Notes under the pieces: generated by a model
What the model was told of the DNA's origin: nothing
The model's database searches: none
Seen by the model: only the letters and a program-made list of their open reading frames with translations
Assembly: GCA_033549365.1 (NCBI GenBank)
Contig: JAWSUF010000010.1
Coordinates: 1 to 64,000 of the forward strand
Direction of reading: 5' to 3'
DNA length: 64,000 nt
Source of the DNA: Acidobacteriota bacterium
GTDB taxonomy: Bacteria > Acidobacteriota > Aminicenantia > Aminicenantales > Saccharicenantaceae
Translations under genes and position numbers: made by a program
Shown: piece after piece, positions 53,467-60,531 of the stretch
Layout of the letters: the number at the start of each line of letters is the position of its first letter
How positions within the stretch are numbered: position 1 is the first letter of the stretch

Positions 53467-54671
53467 AGGAACTTCAGGAGTTCGGCGGCGGCGGCATCGA
53501 GGGCTTTTTCCAGGAAGCGGGCATCCTCGAGGACCAGTTCAACAAGAGAGGATCGTCCTCCTCCCTTGACGGGAACAACCGCGGCAACGGCCGGCACGGC
53601 CTTGCGCACATCAAGGCCGAGGGATTCCGGCGCGGCCAGCCAGAGCCGGGCGACGTCCCGTGAGGCCAAGCCGAGAACGGCGGCATGCCCTCCGCCGCGA
53701 ATGATGTTCAAGGCCAGAGCGCGGACGGCCTCCGGCGACTTGTCGGAGAAGGCGGCTCGGACGACGGGGCCGTCAGACTCGGCACACATGTCGCGGGCCT
53801 CGAAGGCCGCCAAACCGTCTTCCAGCCGGCGCAGCGCCTTTTTCGCCTCTTTCGCCTCATCCAGGGCCTTGACGACACAGTCGGGCGCCTCGCTCTCCGA
53901 GGTCGAAAACAGTCCTGCCACACGGCGCAGGCCCCGGGTCTTCTCCGCATAGTCGCGAAGGGCCCGGAAGCCGCAGACAAACCGGAACCTGACGTTGCCC
54001 CGGATTTTCTCCCACCCCGGAATCTTGATCAGGCCGACCTCGCCCGTTCTGCGGCAGTGGGTTCCGCCGCAGGCCGAAAAGTCGAAGCCGTCGACCTCGA
54101 CGATACGGAGCGTCCCCGACTTCTTCGGAGGCCGCCTCAACGGAACCCGATCGACGTCGTTTTCGTCGACCCAATATGTTTTGACATCCCGGTTTTCGAA
54201 AACGACCGCGTTGGCCCGATCCTCGACCCTATCCACGTCCTCATCGGAAACGGTTCCGATTCCGATTTCCAGCGTCGAGACGTCGTCGCCCATGTGGAAG
54301 GAGCGGGTCTCTCCGGACAGGATCTCGACGAATACCTGGGACAGGATGTGCTGCCCGGTGTGCTGCTGCATGCGCTCGAAGCGCGTCCGGCCGTCGATCT
54401 CTCCCCTCACGCGGGTCCCGTCGAGATCCTTGGCGAGAACATGGACGATTCGGCCGCTCTCGTCACGGACGTCCAGGACCTCGGTCCCGTTCAGCGTCCC
54501 CTTATCGGCGGGCTGCCCGCCTGATTCGGGATAAAAACAGGTTTCGGCGAGAACGACCGCGGGATGTTCGTCACGGACGGATTTTTCCACGACCTCGGCT
54601 TCGAATCCCGTTCGATAGGGATCTTCGAAATAAAGGCGGCGCGTCGTCCCGCTGATGTCACTTTCGATCAT
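53457..54671 (-). CDS. AlaX-type alanyl-tRNA editing protein with DHHA1 domain
   Basis: A 404-residue protein that corresponds to the editing and C-terminal domains of alanyl-tRNA synthetase without the synthetase core. Zinc-site residues are His104 and His108 (QQHTGQHIL) with Cys201 and His205 (CGGTHC). Residues ~240-400 form a coiled-coil plus DHHA1-like domain ending in GRSSLVELVLEDA, as in long AlaX (AlaX-L). Such proteins hydrolyse Ser- or Gly-tRNA-Ala in trans. Fragments of the editing motif RSFHMG and GFDFSACGG are intact. ATG 54671 has a weak ribosome site. It converges with the second permease, with overlapping stops. Confidence 0.87.
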   Translation of the reverse strand: MIESDISGTTRRLYFEDPYRTGFEAEVVEKSVRDEHPAVVLAETCFYPESGGQPADKGTLNGTEVLDVRDESGRIVHVLAKDLDGTRVRGEIDGRTRFERMQQHTGQHILSQVFVEILSGETRSFHMGDDVSTLEIGIGTVSDEDVDRVEDRANAVVFENRDVKTYWVDENDVDRVPLRRPPKKSGTLRIVEVDGFDFSACGGTHCRRTGEVGLIKIPGWEKIRGNVRFRFVCGFRALRDYAEKTRGLRRVAGLFSTSESEAPDCVVKALDEAKEAKKALRRLEDGLAAFEARDMCAESDGPVVRAAFSDKSPEAVRALALNIIRGGGHAAVLGLASRDVARLWLAAPESLGLDVRKAVPAVAAVVPVKGGGRSSLVELVLEDARFLEKALDAAAAELLKFLYS

Positions 54672-54715
54672 GAGATCACGATAAGCGATTTGGGCCTTTC
54701 TTTCAAGCGGCCGTC

Positions 54716-54745
54716 TTGACTTCGATTCGCCGTTTGCGGCATGAT
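54716..54745 (+). promoter_or_regulatory. promoter for the DUF368 gene
   Basis: TTGACT (54716-54721), 18 bases, CATGAT (54740-54745). The -10 box is a partial match. Confidence 0.4.
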
Positions 54746-54798
54746 GGGCGTCCGCCGCGCCGCGGACCGAACGTTCAGCCGAGGAGAATCCCAAGCTC

Positions 54799-55821
54799 AT
54801 GCCGCCCACAGCATCCGACACAACCCAAAAAACCGGACATGGAGATGGAGAGGGACATGCGCCGCGTGATAACGGCGATGACCGCCGGACACGATCCCTG
54901 CGCGAATACCCGGGACTCGTCTTTCGCGGTTTCTGCATGGGATCCGCCGACGTCGTGCCGGGCGTTTCCGGCGGAACCATGGCTTTTATCCTGGGCATCT
55001 ATGAGGAATTGATCCAGTCCATCCGGGCCGTCGGACGGCCTCCGTTTCTGCGGGCGGCGCTCCGCCTGAACATCCGCGAGATGCTGAGGATCCTGAATTG
55101 GCCGTTCCTGGCCGCCGTGAGCCTCGGGATTGTTCTGGCCGTTCTGACCCTGGCCCGGGGATTGGAATGGCTCCTCGTCAACAAGCCCGTTTTGATTTGG
55201 AGTTTCTTTTTCGGCCTCGTCCTGGCCTCGATCGTCGTCGTCGGCAAACGGCTTCAAAAACGAACAGTCCCGCTGGCTGCGGCCATGATCGCCGGAGCGG
55301 CCGGCGCCTACGTGATCGTCGGTCTCGTCCCTGTTCAAACGCCCGAGACCTGGTGGTTTTTCTTTCTGAGCGGCGCCGTGGCCATCTGCGCCATGATCCT
55401 GCCGGGAATCTCCGGCGCCTTCATCCTCGTCCTGCTCGGCAAGTACCAGGCGGTCCTGAGCGCCGTCAACCAGCGCGACCTGCAGACGATCGCCCTGGTG
55501 GGCGCTGGGGCGGTCATCGGCATCGTATCGTTCGCCCAAATTCTCGGCTGGCTGTTCAAGCGATACCATGACGCGACCGTGGCCGTTTTGACGGGTTTGA
55601 TGCTGGGCAGCCTGCGCAAGGTCTGGCCATGGAAACTCGACCTGGCCTTCGTCACCGACCGGCACGGCCAACTGGTTCCCTCGGTTCAGAAAAACATCCT
55701 GCCGGAGGCCTTCGTCGGCGGCGCCTTCAACATGGAGATCGTTGCCGCCCTCCTGCTGGCCCTGGCCGGCTGCGGCACCGTGCTCCTTCTCGATGCCTGG
55801 GCCAACCGCCTGAAAAAGTAA
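54799..55821 (+). CDS. DUF368 membrane protein, putative undecaprenyl-phosphate translocase
   Basis: A 340-residue polytopic membrane protein with about eight to ten helices. The family signature FCMGSADVVPGVSGGTMAFILGIYEELI is split between residues ~45-72, and a second inverted copy of the motif appears as AMILPGISGAFILVLLGKY, consistent with a two-fold inverted repeat. DUF368 proteins were recently shown to recycle undecaprenyl phosphate across the membrane (PopT). The N-terminal ~35 residues are hydrophilic and variable. It is divergent from the AlaX gene. GAGGAG lies about 13 bases before ATG 54799, further than usual, so the true start may be internal. Confidence 0.8.
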   Translation: MPPTASDTTQKTGHGDGEGHAPRDNGDDRRTRSLREYPGLVFRGFCMGSADVVPGVSGGTMAFILGIYEELIQSIRAVGRPPFLRAALRLNIREMLRILNWPFLAAVSLGIVLAVLTLARGLEWLLVNKPVLIWSFFFGLVLASIVVVGKRLQKRTVPLAAAMIAGAAGAYVIVGLVPVQTPETWWFFFLSGAVAICAMILPGISGAFILVLLGKYQAVLSAVNQRDLQTIALVGAGAVIGIVSFAQILGWLFKRYHDATVAVLTGLMLGSLRKVWPWKLDLAFVTDRHGQLVPSVQKNILPEAFVGGAFNMEIVAALLLALAGCGTVLLLDAWANRLKK

Positions 55822-55910
55822 GCCTCTGCGCCGTTCACCCTCGCAAATCCCGCGCGTTGATTGACACCCCATTCGCCAAACGTGATCCTGGAGGCTTCCG
55901 TCTTGCGAAA

Positions 55911-57035
55911 TCAGTCTTTCCAGGATGAAACGCCGGGGATTTCCGCACTCAGGATGCGGTATTCGCCGAGATCGTTGAGTTCAACGGCATAGATCCTGCC
56001 GAACCGCACGGCGTGGGGCGCGATCGGCGATCGGATGCGCGAGAGGAAGTCTCCTTCGGCGGACAGGACGTCGATGATCGCCCCGGGGGTTTTATCCAGT
56101 ACCGATTTTGTCCGGACGAGGTACAATCTGTCCGTTTCGTCGCAGAGAAGATTCGAGTAAAGGGGCCGGGCATCCGGGAGTTTCAACATGCCGGGATGGT
56201 TGCGAAACGCGTGCTCGAAGTGCTTTTTTTCCTCGGCGCTTATGGGCACGGTCTTATCCGCGATCACGACGACTTGTACCTCTTCCCCCAAGTTGTTCAT
56301 CATGATAATCCGGCTGTCATCGCTGCACCCGAAATAAAAGTGCGGACCCGAAGACGACAGGAAAACCCGGGGGGTATACTGGTGGATTGCACTGCCCATC
56401 ACGCCGCCCCCGGAAGACAGGCCCTTCTCCATGCTTTCCTCGAGAAAACGGGCAACCGTTCTCACACTGTTGCCCCGGGCATCGATTTCGAAGACGGAAT
56501 GAAAAGAACTCTTGTCATAGATCAATTCACGATAAACCAAAAATGTGTGTCCGCGGTAATCGACGAAGAAATCCGTCCATACCGGAGGGGGGAAACCGGA
56601 TATGTTTCTTATCGGGATCCTATTGACATAGGCGCCCCGATCGTCGAACTTGACGATTTTCCGCGACTGGCTGTCGAAAACGTAAAGATCGTTACGGCGG
56701 GATAGAAAAAGGCGGCTCGGTTCCCGGAATTCGCCCGGCCCTTGCCCCCGGCCGCCGATTTCCGCCAGCAAGGTCCCCGAGGGCGATATCTTGATAACGC
56801 CGGCTCTCTTGGCATCGGCCAGGTAGATGTTTTCGTCTTGGTCAATCTTAAGATCCAGGATCCGCGCCAGGAGATGGGTTCGTCCCCATTCGTAATCGAT
56901 GACAACATCGTTTTCGGTGAATTCAATATCCACGGTGCCGTGGAGAGGCTTCCAATCGTTTTCCTGTTGCGAAACGCAAGACCATGCCCCTAAAACAAGA
57001 AACATAACCGCGAAGGCGGGCTTGATTGTCTTCAT
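55911..57035 (-). CDS. six-bladed beta-propeller protein 1, probable lipoprotein
   Basis: A 374-residue exported protein. The N-terminus (MKTIKPAFAVMFLVLGAWSC) is hydrophobic and ends in a plausible but imperfect lipobox Cys20. The mature part consists of repeated blades with NHL-like strands, for instance ILDLKIDQDENIYLADAKRA, GVIKISPSGTLLAEIG, GRGQGPGEFREPSRLFLS and DLYVFDSQSRKIVKFD, the six-bladed beta-propeller pattern (PF17170-like). Such proteins bind peptides or glycans; role here unknown. It lies 57 bases after the Cys-rich peptide gene, separated by a terminator hairpin. GC content and codon use are lower than in the preceding region. Confidence 0.78.
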   Translation of the reverse strand: MKTIKPAFAVMFLVLGAWSCVSQQENDWKPLHGTVDIEFTENDVVIDYEWGRTHLLARILDLKIDQDENIYLADAKRAGVIKISPSGTLLAEIGGRGQGPGEFREPSRLFLSRRNDLYVFDSQSRKIVKFDDRGAYVNRIPIRNISGFPPPVWTDFFVDYRGHTFLVYRELIYDKSSFHSVFEIDARGNSVRTVARFLEESMEKGLSSGGGVMGSAIHQYTPRVFLSSSGPHFYFGCSDDSRIIMMNNLGEEVQVVVIADKTVPISAEEKKHFEHAFRNHPGMLKLPDARPLYSNLLCDETDRLYLVRTKSVLDKTPGAIIDVLSAEGDFLSRIRSPIAPHAVRFGRIYAVELNDLGEYRILSAEIPGVSSWKD

Positions 57036-57041
57036 TTTGAT

Positions 57042-57072
57042 AAAAGCAGTGAGCGGCCTTTCGGCTGCTCAC
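57042..57072 (-). terminator. intrinsic terminator/attenuator
   Basis: On the minus strand GTGAGCAGCC, a GAAA loop and GGCCGCTCAC form a nine-pair stem with one mismatch (57049-57072), followed by TGCTTTT. It lies between the Cys-rich peptide gene and propeller 1, so the downstream gene may be expressed only by read-through. Confidence 0.6.
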
Positions 57073-57092
57073 TACTTCTCTTCAATGAACGG

Positions 57093-57338
57093 CTAAACGG
57101 CTAGGGGGCATTCTATAGTCATCGACCCACCTGCCCATGAACAGGAAATGGTGCCGGCATCTTCATCTTTAGTGCACGTATGCTCAGGTCCCCAAGCCAC
57201 GCACCCGTAGGTGATACCGTTTGAGCAGGTTATGGTCTCTGAACAAGCTTCTGAGCCAGCTGAATGATTTGGCACAAGCACAACAAACAACAGCAAGACA
57301 CTTGCCCCCAGGACTCCGGAAAGAATCCTCTTTAACAT
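57093..57338 (-). CDS. small secreted six-cysteine peptide
   Basis: An 81-residue product. A signal peptide of ~27 residues (LLLFVVLVPNHSAG) precedes a mature part of ~54 residues with six cysteines (in ACSET, TCSNG, GCVAW, TCTKD, SCSWA, ECPLA), enough for three disulfides. ATG 57338 has GGGAGG seven bases upstream; an in-frame GTG at 57341 is the alternative. I recognise no family; the size, location beside beta-propeller proteins and export signal recall the small NVEALA-type peptides of Bacteroidetes. The gene starts 15 bases after propeller 2 ends, and is followed by a terminator. Confidence 0.65.
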   Translation of the reverse strand: MLKRILSGVLGASVLLLFVVLVPNHSAGSEACSETITCSNGITYGCVAWGPEHTCTKDEDAGTISCSWAGGSMTIECPLAV

Positions 57339-57353
57339 CACAAAACCTCCCAG

Positions 57354-58421
57354 TTAAAATTTAAAGAAAAACGGCTTGAAGGCCGTATCTCCTTCCAAGA
57401 CATGTCCGACTCCATACCGTGTCTTCAGCCCGCGATTGATGAAGATTCCCACGGCCGCCACATCATTTATGCCGAGCTTCAGCTTGATACTCTCACGGGG
57501 CATGCCCTGCCGGTCGAAACGGTAAATAACAGGCGGTATTTCGAGCTCACCCCCCACCGCATAATACGCCTCGGATTTTTCGTCGACATCAAAACCCCGA
57601 CAATAATTGGCGGAGCGAATATGTCCCTCCGGGGATATTTGGCGTTCCGGAGTGTCATAGATATTCATGCAGACCGCTTCTTCCGTGATTCTCCTTATGA
57701 CATCGAGGCCCAATTCGCGCAGGTCTTTTTGATAAATCTTTTTGCCTGAAGTCGTATGCCTAAAAATGACGGGGGGACTTACAAATGTTCCTATGAGATT
57801 CCCGTCGACGATAGAAAAGCTAGTTCTATTGAAAACGCGGAAAGCATAGATATTCAGGCAAGACAGAACATCTCCAAACTCGGCGACCTTTTTTCCGCTT
57901 GAATCAAAAACCGTTATCAATTTGTGCCGGTTGAAGTCATCTGAGATTTTCCGAAGGTTGACGAAGACCCGGCCTTGTTCAACGTCGAGGCAATCTATGA
58001 TTTCCCTCGGGCGGCGCGATTCGATTCGCGAAACAAATTGCCCGTCCAACGTATACTTTTTTATCCATATCCCTCCGTCGACGATATAGAGATGGTCTCC
58101 GGATATTCTGATGGCCGTTGGATAATAGAGATCAGGGGCGTTTTTCCCGATGCTCCCGATTTGGGTTATGAAGGTCCCATCTTCCGTATACTTGAGGACG
58201 CGATGATTCTCTTTGTCCAGGACGTATACACAACGCTTGTGATCTGTATCCAAATATCTTCTCGCCGCAAAAGTGAAGCTTTGATTAGGCTTCGGATTTC
58301 GCTTATCAAACTCGAATAATAGGGTAATGGGAATCTCTCTTTCGGGGAGCGACTCGCTCCCGAATGCGGAACAGACCAGAAAGGCCAGAATAAACGGTAT
58401 GAGGAGATTGTGAGGTCTCAT
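57354..58421 (-). CDS. six-bladed beta-propeller protein 2
   Basis: A 355-residue exported protein. The signal peptide ends at SAFGS; there is no lipobox. Blade-like strands recur: CVYVLDKENHRVLKYTEDG, FITQIGSIGKNAPDLYYP, DHLYIVDGGIWIKKYTLDG, as in the 6-bladed propeller family. The middle carries several Cys (CLDVEQG, CLNIYAF, AVCMNIY, NYCRGF). Its ATG overlaps the TGA of a truncated redoxin-like frame (ATGA), evidence that the two were once a coupled pair. Coding sequence is visibly AT-richer than the 1-55 kb region. Function unknown. Confidence 0.75.
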   Translation of the reverse strand: MRPHNLLIPFILAFLVCSAFGSESLPEREIPITLLFEFDKRNPKPNQSFTFAARRYLDTDHKRCVYVLDKENHRVLKYTEDGTFITQIGSIGKNAPDLYYPTAIRISGDHLYIVDGGIWIKKYTLDGQFVSRIESRRPREIIDCLDVEQGRVFVNLRKISDDFNRHKLITVFDSSGKKVAEFGDVLSCLNIYAFRVFNRTSFSIVDGNLIGTFVSPPVIFRHTTSGKKIYQKDLRELGLDVIRRITEEAVCMNIYDTPERQISPEGHIRSANYCRGFDVDEKSEAYYAVGGELEIPPVIYRFDRQGMPRESIKLKLGINDVAAVGIFINRGLKTRYGVGHVLEGDTAFKPFFFKF

Positions 58422-58615
58422 GGAGCATTCCTTGTAAGAATTTTCTCGATGTCTTTAACGACATCTTTTTCCCCGGTACAATCCTCGCTGTAAAGCACAT
58501 TCCTTTGTCGGTCCAGAACGACAGTGTATGGATCCAACTGTGCGCCGGGATCCAGAATCGCTCATGTCACCCCATACTCATAATTGCTGCCTTCAGGATG
58601 GTTAGAAGATAAATT
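58418..58615 (-). pseudogene. truncated thioredoxin-fold (redoxin) remnant
   Basis: A minus-strand frame ending at 58418 encodes 47 sense codons after an in-frame TGA (58562-58564), including QLDPYTVVLDRQRNVLYSE and KDVVKDIEKIL. The PYTVVLD strand, a cis-Pro position followed by a beta-strand, and the helix at the end match the C-terminal third of TlpA/AhpC-type redoxins. Another 17 codons in the same frame (58565-58615) lie before the TGA and are preceded by TAG. The N-terminal part with the active-site Cys pair is missing, so this is a remnant. Readthrough of TGA as selenocysteine is unlikely because no SECIS-like hairpin was seen. Confidence 0.45.
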
Positions 58616-58647
58616 CTAGAGGCCCGGTTGTCAATAGCCGTTCCAGC

Positions 58648-58691
58648 GTCTTCTCATTCAAGTCCGAAATCGACACGTGGTTCAAGCGGCG
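58648..58691 (-). repeat. 44-base repeat, copy 1
   Basis: Matches 60383-60426 in the same orientation at 43 of 44 bases. On the minus strand both copies read RRLNHVSISDLNEKT in one frame; this copy continues into LERLLTTGPLEFIF before its stop. Further differences just outside are mostly at third codon positions, as expected of once-coding DNA. It lies between propeller 3 and the redoxin remnant. Confidence 0.6.
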
Positions 58692-58762
58692 CACATCCCG
58701 GTCTTGTCCTTGAACATCTTCCAAGCCCACGCAGGGAAGCATGAAAGAAATAGTCTTTTTTC

Positions 58763-59845
58763 TCATGGATCGATGGAAAACTGATAAATGACATACTTTG
58801 TTGCATCCAGCCCGTGGATGATTGAGCACAGATAAAGACGGCGCTTGTCCTTTTGATAATACAATGGGGTAAACCTCTCCTCGGAATAAAACTGAGGAAG
58901 CGGCTGTTCATGCAACAGGTTTCCGGAATGGTCGTAGATCTGAATGTGGGGCGCAAAATAGAGCACACCGTCGATGTTTTTCTCCCTGTTGACATACAAG
59001 ACACCCACGAAATCCTTATCCGCAAAGATGCCGCTGACAAAGGAATGCTTTGTCAGAATATCCCCAATGATATCAACTCCATCTTGAGGATTCAGCAACA
59101 TTTCTCTTGTTTTCTTGTTCATGGCCAAAGCTCGGAAATTCTTCGGCTCCTTTCCGATGAAGTCGATTGTCTTTGACCTCAAGTTGATCTTTGCGATCCC
59201 GAGTCTCACATCGCTGACATAGAAAGCCGTATCTTCATAAATATCAATAAAGGCTATGGACGATATGCCTGAAACCGCTTCTTTTGTTCTTTCGTATTCT
59301 CGCGCCGACATGGCCCCAAAACGCTTCTCACGAGGCAGAATATATTTTGTCTTCTTGCCGCCGAAATCTCTCATAAACAGCACATGCCCTTCCCCCTTCG
59401 GTGAAACGATGTATCCATTGATTAAAACATTTTTCTTGTAAATCTTGATGTGGTCATTGATTTCCCAGGTAAGAAAATCGCTTATCTTTATAAACTCGTC
59501 ATTCTTGATATTTTCAAACACATGGATTCGATGTTTGCCTGCATCCGCAACAGCCAAGTAAGGGCTTTGATAATCGAGAAAACCCAGGCCGCCGAATTCG
59601 TCAGGCCCGGGTCCCATTTTTCCCCAAGCCTTGATTAGCTTGCCCTCTTCATTGAACACCTTGATTTGATTGTTTTTATCTCTGATATCCGGAAAAAGAA
59701 GATTCCCGTCTTCCATAACCACAAAAAAGCCCGCAACAAACAAGGCCTGCTCATCGATGGAAATGGTTTTAATAAGTTTAACCTCCCAGGAAAAGCAGAG
59801 ATTCACCGAAATCAAAAGCAAACCTATGAAAAACATTTTTCTCAT
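58763..59845 (-). CDS. six-bladed beta-propeller protein 3
   Basis: A 360-residue exported protein with signal peptide MRKMFFIGLLLISVNLCFS. Propeller strands include GNLLFPDIRDKNNQIKVFNE, KAWGKMGPGPDEFGGLGF, YLAVADAGKHRIHVFE, the classic 6-bladed/NHL motif with GPGPDEF, which also appears as GQGPGEF in propeller 1. It is rich in Lys, Ile, Asn and Phe and is the most AT-rich gene of the window. It starts 54 bases after the small peptide gene (59900-60136) and contains no catalytic motif. Two copies of GAGATCATCA lie just upstream of ATG 59845 in the spacer. Function unknown. Confidence 0.77.
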   Translation of the reverse strand: MRKMFFIGLLLISVNLCFSWEVKLIKTISIDEQALFVAGFFVVMEDGNLLFPDIRDKNNQIKVFNEEGKLIKAWGKMGPGPDEFGGLGFLDYQSPYLAVADAGKHRIHVFENIKNDEFIKISDFLTWEINDHIKIYKKNVLINGYIVSPKGEGHVLFMRDFGGKKTKYILPREKRFGAMSAREYERTKEAVSGISSIAFIDIYEDTAFYVSDVRLGIAKINLRSKTIDFIGKEPKNFRALAMNKKTREMLLNPQDGVDIIGDILTKHSFVSGIFADKDFVGVLYVNREKNIDGVLYFAPHIQIYDHSGNLLHEQPLPQFYSEERFTPLYYQKDKRRLYLCSIIHGLDATKYVIYQFSIDP

Positions 59846-59899
59846 TGTGATGATCTCTTTCTTAATGATGATCTCATGGGGAGGAGATCTTTTCAGTGT

Positions 59900-60136
59900 T
59901 CAGTTAGCGAAAACTATCGCACAGTTACTCTCATCGTCAACGCAATAATAGTCACCTCCCAAGTGTCTGTTGTTCAGATGCCACCAAGAAGTCTGAAGAA
60001 GATATTCTCCCTTAGTTGTTGTTCCATATACAGTACTTTGACCGGCATAGGCTTTTGTGCTGAAATTCAAAACGCTCATCACGATCCCGAAACCGATGAG
60101 AATCATGAGCAAGCACGAACAAACCTGTTTTTTCAT
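59900..60136 (-). CDS. small secreted peptide (NVEALA-like arrangement)
   Basis: A 78-residue product: signal peptide (SCLLMILIGFGIVMSVLNF, then STKAYA as a probable cleavage site) followed by a ~47-residue mature part with two cysteines in CVDDESNC and aromatic residues (TSWWHL, GGDYYC). An excellent GGGAGG precedes ATG 60136. A promoter at 60250-60278 gives a leader of ~107 bases. The arrangement, a short exported peptide ending a few dozen bases before a six-bladed propeller gene, copies that of the six-cysteine peptide. The sequences themselves are not similar beyond the signal peptide. No family recognised. Confidence 0.6.
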   Translation of the reverse strand: MKKQVCSCLLMILIGFGIVMSVLNFSTKAYAGQSTVYGTTTKGEYLLQTSWWHLNNRHLGGDYYCVDDESNCAIVFAN

Positions 60137-60249
60137 GAAACACCTCCCTTTTTAAGTTTTGCCGACCTCCTCCCCAAGAGGGATGACATTTCCGATTCAC
60201 AATCCTCATCGATCGATCATGCCCCTATCACACCGATTGATGCGAATTT

Positions 60250-60278
60250 AAGATAAGATCGAGAGGTCCGGGCGTCAA
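60250..60278 (-). promoter_or_regulatory. sigma70 promoter for the peptide/propeller module
   Basis: Minus-strand TTGACG (60273-60278), 17 bases, TATCTT (60250-60255). The -35 box lies inside a six-pair hairpin (TCCGGG with CCCGGA, 60266-60285). Confidence 0.5.
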
Positions 60279-60363
60279 GACCCGGATAGAAAAAACAAGT
60301 TATTTCCATTTTTTTCCTATTATTTCCAATTTGCGCGACAAAAAAGGTGAGGCGTATTGACCC

Positions 60364-60477
60364 CTATTCGGCCCGCTCCCGAGTCTTCTCATTCAAATCC
60401 GAAATCGACACGTGGTTCAAGCGGCGAGTGTCGCGCTTTAGATGATAATCATGCCGGGCAGGAGTGTCGCCGGCCAT
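60364..60477 (-). pseudogene. 37-codon remnant containing 44-base repeat copy 2
   Basis: An ATG at 60477 opens a 37-codon minus-strand frame, MAGDTPARHDYHLKRD then TRRLNHVSISDLNEKTRERAE, closed by TAG at 60364-60366. The region 60383-60426 repeats 58648-58691. No ribosome binding site is evident, and no homologue is recognised. The shared frame suggests both copies derive from the C-terminus of one gene. The rest of the gap between the peptide and DUF401 genes (60137-60531) holds the module promoter and no other feature I can support. Confidence 0.4.
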
Positions 60478-60531
60478 AAGCTTCATCGAGGATGCAAAAG
60501 CGGGTTATTCCCCGCCGCTTCGGTGAGCCCA

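Noticed and set aside
58562-58564. TGA in the redoxin-like frame read as selenocysteine
   Set aside because: The TGA is not at a redox-motif position, no SECIS-like hairpin follows, and the frame is closed by TAG a short way upstream, so decay is the simpler reading.
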